NCBI GenBank assembly: GCA_017893485.1
Contig: CM030358.1
Location: forward strand, 147,448,926-147,512,925
Reading direction: 5' to 3'
From: Hemerocallis citrina
Lineage: Eukaryota; Streptophyta; Magnoliopsida; Asparagales; Asphodelaceae
Length of the DNA stretch: 64,000 nucleotides
Shown one piece after another: positions 42,825 through 53,093 of the stretch. Below the pieces are notes generated by a model, which ran no database searches, was not told the origin of the DNA, and saw nothing but the letters and a program-made list of their open reading frames with translations. Position 1 is the first letter of the stretch; each line of letters begins with the position of its first letter. A program made the position numbers and the translations under genes.

Positions 42825-43364
42825 ATTACCAAAGAAGATAAAGTGATAATGTGATATAGAAAGTCCTGACAAACGATTTCATATATAGTAGTCTAAAGAA
42901 ACAATTTCATATATAGTAGTCTAAAGAAGATGAAGTGACAATGTGATATAGAAAGAACTTATTATCAAACTGTTCCACTTGCTGAAATTATTTACCAAAC
43001 TAACTCACTTTCTAAAAGTATTTACCAAGCTGACCCACTTTCGAAAATATTTACCAAAATAACCATGCGCGCTTTTTGAAAAAGCGGGTTTAGTTAAAAA
43101 TAACTCGCTTTTTCAAAAAGCGAGTCTAACCTTTCGAAAATTAAAAGTTTAACACTCGCTTTCTGAAAAAGCGAGTTATTTTTAACCAAACTCGCTTTTT
43201 CAAAAAGCAAGTAGGTCGTTTATGAAATTTTTATAAAAAACGGGTCAGTTCTAGTAAAACTTTCAAAAAGAGGGTCATTTTGGGAAAAAATTCTTCACTA
43301 GCAGTACTATAGTATAAGTAGTACCGGCCGCTACATATTCACATTCACATTCACATTATTAACA

Positions 43365-43400
43365 CTAGTATCATGCACGTGCGATGCACGTGGAGGAAGA
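43365..43400 (-). mobile_element. Possible Helitron 3' end
   Basis: On the minus strand a CACGTGCATCGCACGTG hairpin is followed by CATGATA, CTAG and T. A second hairpin with CAACACGTGC/GCACGTGTTG arms lies at 43427-43449. The 5' end was not found. The remainder of 43303-43540 has no other feature. Confidence 0.45.
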
Positions 43401-43557
43401 AGGAAAAAGACAAAAAAAAATCCTACCAACACGTGCGCTGCACGTGTTGACTAACATACAAAAAACAATAAAAAATTATTTATTTGTTTGGAGCCCCATC
43501 TCTCCCATTATAATAGTTATAGATAAAGTAGTATGTATGCTATATGTACTAGTATTC

Positions 43558-44696
43558 TTTTTTTTTTTGATGTAAACGGATAGAGTCCGAAGACTCCAGC
43601 CAGATCAAAAAAATATATTAATAATCAAGTAATGTACAACAAGCTACAGCAAAATAATAAAAAGTTTTACAAGGCGTAAAACCGATGCCTGGCTGCACAT
43701 AAAAATGCGAACAAAAAACAACAAACAAACAAGCAGCAGAAGAGAGTAGACGGTCGATTTAAGCCGGCATTGCGATGCCACAGAGAAGACATGGGGAAAG
43801 CAAAGCTCGGCGATCCAAAGGCGACAAACTGAGTCTCTGGGAGGCCTGAAGAAAGTCAAGCAGCGCGCAGCTCAGCACGACGCAGGAGAGGCGCCGAGCG
43901 CAGAAACAGAACCTGGCATAACTACCAACCTAGAAGCCGGGCGAACAACCCGAAGTAGCAGAGAACCACACAGCCGGACCCCATAAGGGGCCGGACCCCA
44001 TAAGGGGCCGGATAAGAAGGGAAATCGACCCACTAAACTAGACTAGCTCAGGCAGGTTGCCCTATAATCAATAGCACAAGCTCAGAGCAATGGAGCAAGC
44101 TTACACTAGCAATAAAGCACCAAAACATATAAGGAAAGAACAGATAAATCATTACACTCCAAGCCAACACCACAACAGTAGGCATGAAAAAAGTATAGCG
44201 AGACAAGACCATCCAGTATAGAAAAGAAAGCAAACGTGATTAGAGAAGAAATAAACATTCAAAGCTAGCCTTGACAAAATAGGGCCTGGGTCGGCTGAAA
44301 CAAAATAAAACAAGACCGAATCGACCATCATGAAGGTCGCGGTCACTACAACACAAAGCTCGATCCAAATAGGAGTCAAGAGAAAAGAAACAAACACAAA
44401 CCACAATACCCACCTACTGAGTGAACGACCCAGCAAAACAACGCCTTAGCTCACAGCCGGGCTTAAGGACGCACAAAAGGGCAGCACCAAAAGTGGCTCA
44501 GAGGAGGCCCAGAACAGAGAAGCCATTACCCAATTTAAACCTGCGATGAGAACAAAGCGATCAAAACTCCCAGCAAAAGAATCATAAAGCATTAAGATTG
44601 TAAAGGCATAGTACAGATTTCTCTAAACGGTTAAAAAAACAAGCGTCTCTATCTTGATGTTTAACATTCGACGACCAAAGGTTTGATGTAAAGGCA
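43558..44696 (-). mobile_element. LINE-derived retroposon (member B), 1.1 kb
   Basis: tatatgtactagtattc (43541-43557) and the same word with one change (44697-44713) flank it. The T run at the left is its poly(A) on the minus strand. The minus-strand 3' end has the same hairpin as members A and C (GAGTC, TTCG, GACTC at 43583-43596). I find no zinc knuckle or RT; open frames inside are hydrophobic and unconvincing. It inserted at the stop codon of the peroxidase pseudogene. Confidence 0.88.
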
Positions 44697-44711
44697 TATA
44701 TGTACTGGTAT

Positions 44712-46170
44712 TCATTCTCTAATTAATTCACAGAAGAAGAGGTTTTGGTCGTTTGCGTACTCGCGAACAATAGGCGTTGTCCTTGGATCACTCATCAGTT
44801 CCTGGTCAGATTTGAGCAATCCAGTCCCCCTCTCCAAGTTTAATTTGGCAGTACATGTTGTCGAACTTTCCTGGCGTCATTACGTCATTGAATGCCGCCA
44901 TTGTTGGATCCTTCAAGTAATTTGCGCACCCTTTCTGTAATGCTTGGGCTAACTTAGGGTGCATGGTGGGGTCAAATGCATCAGGCCCCCCGGCCGCCAT
45001 TAAAATTGAAAATGCATGCGATCAGCAAACTCTTTGCAGTGGGAGAATCCAATAGTGTGGGCTTCGGACAGTGCCACCATTTCTCGATCGGACAGTGAAC
45101 CCTTTGGCAGTAAAACTGTGAATGATTTGCGTGATGGTCGTGTTAGGAAGAACAAGACTGTTGTGGGCGAAGGCAGCAGTTGAAATGAGAGCGTCTTTAC
45201 GACCAAGCAGGGCCGGCCTTGAGTTCCCGGGGGCCCGAGGCGAACTCCCAAAATGGGCCCCCATACACTAAAAAAAATAAAAAACATGTATACAAAAAAT
45301 TTGCACATTGTTGAAAACAACATATGCAAAATATATATCATTGAATAACAAGTTTACTCATAAGCATCAAACAGATATGCTAAATTAAGTCAAAATATAT
45401 AATTAAATATGCAAAACCTGTCAATGTAAAGTTGTTTTGGTGAACGCAAAACCCAAATTTAAAGTAGCAAATTCAGTTCAAGTCTTCAAGTCTAAATCCA
45501 AATAATTTTTTTAAAAAAATTAAAGGCTCAAATAATTATTTTTGGGAGCCCCTAATAACAATTTTTTTTTTACGCGCAAAATACATGTCTATATTTACAT
45601 GGGAATTACAAATTTGGGATCTCTAAAATCGCAAAAATTCCAGGGGCCTGAGGCGGCCGCCTCACCCGCCTCAAGTGTGGGGCCGGCCCTGCAACCAAGG
45701 AGGACTTTGTAGAAGGGTCCGTCCGCCAACCATGGTGATGTGGTCACGTGTAGCGAGGGCAGGGATGTCGGAGCATGAAACAATATTGTTGGGGCATGTG
45801 AGTTCGAGTTTGGTCTTTGCACGTATGACAGTGTCAAATGCGTCGCCGGGGAGGGAGAGATTAAGATCATCGTCGCGCTTGATTGGCTTTGTTGAAGTTG
45901 TTGGTGGAGACAAGGACGGAAGCATCACATCCGCCTACAAAGCAACCATGGAAGAAGAGGCGAAGGGTGTCAGCGGCAGTGGTTGTTGCTACCATCTGCT
46001 TATCCATAGCCACGTCTGACACAATTTGCTCCACCTGGGGGCAAGACTTTGCATAGTAATCCAAGCTCAATTGTCGTTGTCGTCGTCGCTGAACAATCAA
46101 CAGAAAAGTACTGGAGAAATGAAAAGGAAAAAATTAGTAGAAAAATAAAGATTGGGATGGGTGTGGCCAT
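44712..46170 (-). pseudogene. Class III peroxidase, near full length but broken
   Basis: Class III peroxidases are secreted haem enzymes that oxidise phenolics with H2O2 in the cell wall or vacuole. The ATG at 46170 starts a signal peptide (MATPIPIFIFLLIFSF), then the frame shifts. LSLDYYAKSCPQVEQIV and LRLFFHGCFVGGCDASVL follow; the family has HDCF, so the Asp after the distal His is Gly here. VSCSDIPALATRD is recognisable, then a frameshift before PFYKVLLG. A 484-bp hAT element interrupts at this point. GRKDALISTAAFAHN, then after a shift EMVALSEAHTIGFSHC with the proximal His, follow. FDPTMHPKLAQALQKGCANYL and KFDNMY come next, and, after a last shift, SDQELMSDPRTTPIV to the stop at 44712-44714. 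No intron is visible. At least four frameshifts and an insertion make it non-functional. Confidence 0.93.
45208..45691. mobile_element. Small hAT element in the peroxidase gene, copy 1
   Basis: Ends CAGGGCCGGCC and GGCCGGCCCTG; 8-bp flanks CGACCAAG (45200-45207) and CAACCAAG (45692-45699) with one mismatch. 484 bp, non-coding. Confidence 0.9.
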
Positions 46171-46480
46171 GATAATTAATACGATATTGAGAGAGAAATG
46201 GGAAAATGTGAAAAATGAATGGTAGAAGGGAAAGAAAGAAAGAGGTTGACAGGGATAGAAAAAAATATGCGATGGAGAGAAATTTTATGGTGGAAAAACA
46301 ATCAATTAACAGTATATGCATGATAATACAATGGCTATCACAATTCACCAAGACTGTATGGGCTAGCAGATGATTTTTCCAGTCAGCTTATTTCTTTGTT
46401 TTATTTTCTTACAATGCTGAGCTGTAATATGCTATTTTTGTTTTAATTTGTTGGAGATGACACTGGTTGTTAGTACTGGG

Positions 46481-46684
46481 CACGGCCAGCCCTGAGTTCC
46501 CAGGATATTGAGGTCAAAGACCCAAATAATTATTTATTGGGCTCTTAATATCAATATAATTTTTTTACGCTCAAAATACGTATATATTTACAAGAGAAAT
46601 ACAAATTTGGGACTTCTAAAATTGCAGAAAATTCGGGGGCCTGAAGCGGCCGCCTCACCTCCCTCAAGGTGGGAGCCGGCCCTG
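46481..46684. mobile_element. Small hAT element upstream of the peroxidase, copy 2
   Basis: Ends CACGGCCAGCCCTGAG and GGAGCCGGCCCTG; perfect 8-bp flanks GTACTGGG (46473-46480 and 46685-46692). At 204 bp it shares the two ends and the CGGCCGCCTCACC block with copy 1 but lacks the middle. Confidence 0.92.
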
Positions 46685-46692
46685 GTACTGGG

Positions 46693-47024
46693 AGGATGAG
46701 AGGAAAACAGAAAATGTGAGAACGAACCAGATTGTTGTTTATAGCACCTATTGCGGTGAGATAGCAGGCAGCAGGTGGAGGAGGAATACTTAAGCAAATC
46801 TAAGAAAAAGAAAAATTTCAAACCATATGATTTTGAATTATATCTATTATATCTACATATTATGCTGATAGGAGAGAGAATGTACCCCCTCTCTCCTTTC
46901 TCCATTTTGAAATAGAGAAAGAAGAGCAAAAGTAAGAATTCATACATACCTTAACACAAGCACAAATCCAGCCACCATCTTCGCTCAATTTTCAACCGTT
47001 TGATTGTTCAGATGCACAAAGACG
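46693..47024. other. Upstream flank of the peroxidase pseudogene
   Basis: AT-rich sequence with no recognised gene. It may hold the old promoter region. Confidence 0.3.
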
Positions 47025-47340
47025 TGGGTAATCGAGGCTCTCGATCGCGCTACGTCGCCACCCAATCACGCATTTCCAATTTACTCAGCGGGCAAGCCCA
47101 TCACGTGATCAACGTCCCAGGTCGTGCCACATCACCACATCATCTTGACCCCTTATTAAACTCAGCAGGCAAGCACAGGCTCGATGGGTGATCCAGATCG
47201 CTCCAAAAATCGTGTCAGCTCAATTAATCAATAAAAAATCACAGAAAATGATTTAAAATCAGAAAATTAAATTAAAATTCTAAAATTATTATTAAATACA
47301 GAAATTTAATTAGAAATTCTGAAAAAAATAAAAAAATTGA
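47025..47340 (+). mobile_element. Fragment of a Tat-like 3' zone
   Basis: A GC-rich part with CCACGTC-like and GATCCAGATCG words is followed by AAATTCTGAAAA-type AT-rich sequence, the same succession as before the polypurine tracts of the other Tat-like elements. No LTR follows. Sequence at 47341-47849 is AT-rich with nothing recognised. Confidence 0.4.
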
Positions 47341-47936
47341 AATCTATACAATATCTTATGCTAAACCACTTTTGTCTAGGATTTTTCTCAGTTTTTATTT
47401 TTTAAAATAAAACAAGAATGATAAATGTAGGAGATAACTACTCACTCTTACTCCATCCAAATTGGAATTGGAATCTTCATTATTATATAGATATTATTAG
47501 ATGAATTTTTCAATTTTTTTTTTAATTTTAAAAAAAATTTATGTGTAGTATTGCACGGGTTATACGACATATTATATTTATATTATATAAGTGTGTACAA
47601 TATTGCACAAGGATACACTAATAAAAAAAATAATGCTGATCATTCGATTTCCTTAAGACGTCTGAAATTTTGTATACTCAAATTGAAGTTTAAAAACAAT
47701 AATGTGATACTCATATAAAAGCACATTTTCAATCATACTTTCTTGATAAGTTGAGTACAATTAACAATACTCATTTCTCTTCCCTTTTTTTTTGTATGCC
47801 ATTAAGTTGTAGCTGATTTATGGGGAGTCAAACCTATCACATGTACTATTTAATTTGTGAATTTTTTCCCAAACCGACCTATTTTTTGAAAGTTTTTCCC
47901 AAACCGATCTACTTTTTTTTTAATACCCAAACTGCC

Positions 47937-48082
47937 CCACTCGGTCTTTGAAAGACCGAGTTTAGTGAAAACTAACTCGGTTTTTCAAAGACCGAGTGTT
48001 AGTATTGAATTTTTTGAATTCTAACACTGGTCTTTGAAAAACCGAGTTATTTTTCACTAAACTCGGTCTTTCAAAGACCACA
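47937..48082. repeat. Nested hairpin module in foldback MULE 2
   Basis: Four hairpins based on CTCGGTCTTT with its inverse follow the same H1, spacer, H2, loop, H3, inverse spacer, H4 plan as at 29181-29325. The right-arm copy spans 50361-50455 and 53128-53175, broken by the LINE derivative. Confidence 0.88.
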
Positions 48083-51000
48083 CAGTCATTTTGAAAAATA
48101 CTTTTGAAAGTGGGCCAGTTTGGTAAATACTTTCAAAAAGTGGATTATTTTGGTAAAAACTTTCAGAGTTAACTATAATTATTATAGTGAATATTATTGA
48201 CCAAGGTGAGTTCTTGTCCTTCATTTAGGTGCATATTTCTTTCCACTAGTCACTAAGAAATAATTGCATCTTGTTCTTTGATTAACCGACTGAAATATTT
48301 GCTGCTGCAGATCCTATCTCTCAATTCTTATCTACTGGTGTGATGGGTGTTGTCCTAAATCTAGAAAGAAAAGCATTATTGGGTCTAAAATCATAACATG
48401 CACGTGTTTAAAATTTTCAAGATCGTCTGAGCTAATTTCCTTAGTAATACTCTATACTTTGTATGGTCTTTTTATTTTTTCATCTTTAGTTGTTATCTAT
48501 TTGCCTTTTTATTACCAGGTTAATAGCTGAAAAATAAGGATACAATGATGCAGGTTATTTATTTTTCTAGTTGTAATCTATACAATATATTATTCTAACT
48601 CACTTTTGGTTCAAGTATTTTTCTAATTTTTTCTTTTTAAAACAAACAAAAAAAAAGGGTAGCAAATATAGGAGGCAACTTCCCACTCCTCCATCCAGAT
48701 TTTGAAGTGCAATTATTTTTCTTAATCAAACCTTAAAAAACATGCAATATTGTATATATGTTATCGGGAGAATTTTTTTTCAAAAATAATTCTCATAATT
48801 GTTCACTTTTCAAAAATTATGTGCAATGTATTATTACATAGTGTTATATTTAAAAATTATGTGTAATACAGTGGTAATTATGAAATTTGAATCCTCTTGG
48901 TGAATAATTCACTAGAGACGTTCACTGGCCCATTTAACCATACATCTTGCATCAAAATGTGTGCCCTCTGTTATGATCAACAAGATGTGTGGTTAGATGG
49001 GCGACTCTAGTGAATTAGCATTTCACTGGATAGGATTCAAATCCGTAATTGTGGTACATTAGTGCCATTGTTTCACATGTTCTTCAACATAATTTTCAAT
49101 TTATATTATTTTGCTTGGTTAGTTAAAACTTAAAAGTGGCCATTTTGAATATCAGTATTGCTGCTTTATTTTCTTTATTATTAAGCCACTATTACCTACA
49201 CTTTTCTATATTTTTATTTTGCAAGTGTTATTTTCAGGGTCATAATATTGTGTTCTCTTGAATAGAAAATTTTGCCGTACTGACCCACTTTTAAAATTAT
49301 TCACCAAGAGTGTATAGTTAAAGAGGATGACTACACATACATAAGTTTTTATTCCAAACATACATTATAAATGCATTCGGCCCACTTCTCACTAAAAGAT
49401 AAGGTTTTAACATTGTCCTTTAGTGAGAAGTGTCCTCCATTACATTTATAATGTATGTTTGGGGTAAAAACTCATGTATGTCTAGCATTTTGCATGGTTA
49501 AATGGGCCAGTGAACGTCTTTAGTGAATTATTCACCAAGAGGATTCAAATTCCATAATTACCACTGTATTACACATAATTTTTAAATATAACACTATGCA
49601 ATAATACATTGCACATAATTTTTGAAAAGTGAACAATTATGAGGACTATTTTTGAAAAAAAAAATTCTCCCTATAACATATATACAATATTGCATGTTTT
49701 TTAAGGTTTGATTAAGAAATATAATTGCACTTCAAAATTTGGATGGAGAAGGAGTGGGAAGTTGCCTCCTATATTTGCTATCCTGTCTTTTTGTTTGTTT
49801 TAAAAAGAAAAAATTAGAAAAATACTTGAACCAAAAGTGAGTTAGAATAATATATTGTATAGATTACAACTAGAAAAATAAATAACCTGCATCATTGTAT
49901 CCTTATTTTTCAGCTATTAACATGGTAATAAAAAGGCAAATAGATAACAACAAAAGATGAAAAAATAAAAAGACCATACAAAGTATAGAGTTTTACTAAG
50001 AAAATTAGCTCAGACGATCTTGAAAATTTTAAACACGTGCATGTTATGATTTTAGACCCAATAATGCTTTTCTTTCTAGATTTAGGACAACACCCATCAC
50101 ACCAGTAGATAAGAATTGAGAGATAGGATCTGCAGCAGCAAATATTTCAGTCGGTTAATCAAAGAACAAGATGTAATTATTTATCAATGACTAGTGGAGA
50201 GAAATATGCACCTAAATGAAGGACAAGAACTCACCTTGGTTAATAATATTCACTATAATAATTATAGTTAATTCTGAAAAGTTTTACCAAAATAACCCAC
50301 TTTTTGAAAGTATTTACCAAACCGTCCCACTTTCGAAAGTATTTATCAAAATGACTGTGCGGTCTTTGAAAGACCGAGTTTAGTGAAAAATAACTCGGTT
50401 TTTCAAAGACCAAGTGTTAGAATTCGAAAAATTCAATACTAACACTCAGTCTTTGCAATTTACATTGTTGTGACGATTCAAAAAAGAGATAGAAAAGCGA
50501 TTTGGGAGCGATTTTGAATTCACTTCCTCTTCGACCTTTCTCCACCCAGATCTGCCGTCCACACCTCCCCATCGACCTCCTCCCCTTTCTTAAAGTTGTA
50601 GATCTCATCCTCCTCTACACACCCATCTCTCTTTTTTCCCCTATTCCGAGCTCCGACTTTTTTCACCCTCCCCAGGAGCGTCTTCTCTGTCGTTTGTCTC
50701 CGGAGCTCTTCTCCGTCTCCTGTTACCAGCCATCTCCAGTTCCTTTCCGTCGAGGTGGCGTCCGTTTAACTTCCTAAGTCGTCGCCTTTCTTCTTCGAGA
50801 CTCCGCTCCGGTCCTCCTCCTTCTCAAGCAACGCGAGAGACTGTGGTTTGGCTTTTATTCTGCGTGCGTTTCCCCGGGTGAGCGACGTATCCTTCCCCTT
50901 ATCACTGTAAGTATCCCCACTGCTGTCTCCTCCCCCTTATCCCTGTAAGTATTCCCGCTGCTGTTGTTTCTCTGGTTTGTGAGGCTTCGATTATAGGGTA

Positions 51001-51532
51001 ACTTTGCTTTTCTTTGGTGACTTTTTTGGAGGATTACTTTTCCTCCTATTGGAGGAGAGGTGTTCTCATTTTAGGGGCCTGTGTTATTTTTTGGCCTCTA
51101 ATTCGCCATTGTGCTTTTCCTCCTCTCTTCCTCCTCTATTAAGCTACTTCTTCTTCCTCTTCTGGGAGCGTTAGTGCGTTCCGTGAGAGGTGTTTCTCTT
51201 GGTTATATTCTGGTGTTAATCTTATCTGTTCTGCTCTATTTTATCACTAGGTTGTTTTGTACTGTTTAGTCACTGGTTTGTAGCTCCCGCTGAGTTCCAG
51301 TTGGAACTTTTTCTTATTCTTTAGTATTGCTTCTCTGTCCTTATTCTTCTCCAATCTCTTCTATCTCTTATTTGTGGGTGTTATTGCTCCGGCTAGTACA
51401 GCTCTGGTTTATTTCTTTGGCGGTGGTTCGCTGGCGGATTTTGTAATAGCTATAGTGCTTCTGGTTCTAGAGTTTTTTGCCTTCTTTATTGTTGGTGGTT
51501 GTATTTTGATTTTATCTCGTTGTTTTTCTGTC

Positions 51533-52672
51533 ATGGAACTCGCCGCTTCTAAAGCTTGTTCTAACCGTTCAGTGTCGTGTCGGGCTTTGTATAGTGACTT
51601 AACTTCTCTCCCCCTGAGTAATTCTTTCCATTCCCTTAGCTCTCCTTACTCCACCATTTCTCCCTCTCCTCGTAAGGCCGACCCTATTCGGTCCTGTCAT
51701 AGGTGCCTTCTTCCAGGGCACTTTAAACGTGACTGCGTGAACAAAATGAGGTGCCTCTTCTGTGAGAAGTTTGGTCACTCACGCAGTCGATGTTTTCTCC
51801 TACAAGAGCTCCTTGGTTTGCCCAGAGGCTTTCTTTTACCGGCCAAACTTCTCTCATTTCTTAACTATCCTCTCTTAAAGCGCAGACTTCATGGTTGCGC
51901 TACTAAGTATCTTAGTATTCATTCTGGTAAAGAGCTAGTCTCCTCAGTGATTGTTTCCAGTCCTGCTAGTCTCCCCTCTTCTCCCTCCTCTGAGTTATGT
52001 GATTCGAGGGCTATCTTACAGCATTCTAATATTGCTAATCACTTTAAGGATCTTAAGGTTTATACGAAACCTATTTCTTTCACCCGGACGAGCGTCCACA
52101 AGGCTCGTCCTCCTACTGTTCCTGTGGCATCTTCATTATTCTTGTCCTCGAGTTATAACGAAGGATTGTTTAAATCCCTTGCCTCGCGTCACTCTTGGCG
52201 CTGCAGTGCGATGGGGCTCTCCCCGCATCGCAGCTCTTTGGTCCCTCAGGCGCCTACTGCCTATGCCGGCAGTGATATAAAGGCTCTTTCTTTAGGTTAT
52301 CACTATCCTTGTTCTGTGTTGTTTTCTTCTCCCGACCTTCCTATGTTCTCCCTACTTGTCCCGAGATGTATCTTCTCGATGTATCAAGGTTTAGGGATTC
52401 AATCTTGGATACATGATCTCCTTTCGGGGATGAGGGATTTCCTGCCCCTCTTCCCCCGCAGTTGTCTCTTTCCCTCGTCTTGCTTCACCAAAGATGAAGT
52501 TTCCTTGCCTGCCCCGGATGCTATTTCTTCCACTGTGGCACAGGTAGCCCTGCCCCCCATTAAGCGGAAATACATCAAGAAAGTTGTCAATAAAGTTCAG
52601 ATACGTGTGAGTGCGCGTATTCTTTCTAGGAAAGCTGCTTCCTTTTCGTCTCTTCAGCTTGGGCACAGTTGA
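51533..52672 (+). CDS. LINE ORF1-like protein with two CCHC zinc knuckles
   Basis: The first ATG is at 51533 (379 residues); the hydrophobic stretch in the open frame upstream has no ATG and is taken as leader. Residues 55-68 are CHRCLLPGHFKRDC and 74-87 CLFCEKFGHSRSRC, both exact C-X2-C-X4-H-X4-C knuckles. Tandem CCHC knuckles occur in ORF1 (gag-like) proteins of plant L1-clade LINEs, which bind the element RNA. The rest is Ser/Pro-rich, and a Lys/Arg-rich stretch near 345-360 (IKRKYIKKVVNK) may help bind RNA or target the nucleus. No RRM-like domain is evident by eye. The full-length frame suggests recent insertion or selection. Confidence 0.75.
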   Translation: MELAASKACSNRSVSCRALYSDLTSLPLSNSFHSLSSPYSTISPSPRKADPIRSCHRCLLPGHFKRDCVNKMRCLFCEKFGHSRSRCFLLQELLGLPRGFLLPAKLLSFLNYPLLKRRLHGCATKYLSIHSGKELVSSVIVSSPASLPSSPSSELCDSRAILQHSNIANHFKDLKVYTKPISFTRTSVHKARPPTVPVASSLFLSSSYNEGLFKSLASRHSWRCSAMGLSPHRSSLVPQAPTAYAGSDIKALSLGYHYPCSVLFSSPDLPMFSLLVPRCIFSMYQGLGIQSWIHDLLSGMRDFLPLFPRSCLFPSSCFTKDEVSLPAPDAISSTVAQVALPPIKRKYIKKVVNKVQIRVSARILSRKAASFSSLQLGHS

Positions 52673-53079
52673 GGTGTCTTCTTCCTCGCCTCCGCAGTCC
52701 ATTGTGTCCCTCTGCGAGTGCCTTCTCTTCTCTTAGGCAATGCGAATCCTCCATTGTGTTGCTTCAGTTAGCATGGACTGCTTGTGAAGGTGATCTCCTT
52801 CGTGTGGGGAGGTTTTGGCTCCCGGTCTCTTGGCGCAGTGGATTAGGTCCTTATCTTTCGCGGGCGTGACGAGTGGGCTTGCTCCACTAGTGTTTTGTTT
52901 ATCTAGCCCTTTCGGTCTGCTGCTTCGTTTCACGCGCTGTCTCCCTGTATTCTGGATTTATCTGTCATTTTTGATCGTCCTTATTGTATGTTTAATTCTG
53001 TTTTACATCTTGTAAAGCCAGTGACTACTATATTGTACATTATCTGTTTTATTTGATTAATATATTTTGTTGATGGCTG

Positions 53080-53093
53080 GAGCCTTTTGGCTC
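53080..53093 (+). other. 3'-terminal hairpin of the LINE family
   Basis: GAGCC, TTTT, GGCTC, 19 bp before the A tail. Members A and B have a C-to-T change in one arm and the matching G-to-A in the other. This is likely the RNA structure recognised by the LINE reverse transcriptase. Confidence 0.65.

Larger units (their letters stand above)
29099..43293. mobile_element. Foldback MULE 1, expanded by two later insertions
   Basis: Left arm: 29099-29682 plus 31081-31202. Right arm: about 31233-31478 plus 42830-43293. They are near-complete inverse copies around a centre of about 30 bp at 31203-31232. The ends are GAATTTTTTTCC and GGAAAAAATTC. The 9-bp flanks TACACTAGG and TTCACTAGC agree at seven positions, consistent with an old Mutator-type 9-bp duplication. 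Without the solo LTR and the Tat-type element it is about 1.45 kb. No transposase is coded. Confidence 0.8.

Noticed and set aside
44048..44436. Two hydrophobic minus-strand frames, possible membrane proteins
   Set aside because: They lie within LINE derivative B, overlap each other, and reflect T-rich sequence.
51374..51532. N-terminal membrane segment on the zinc-knuckle protein
   Set aside because: The open frame before 51533 has no ATG; the first good start is MELAASK at 51533, so the hydrophobic part is leader sequence.
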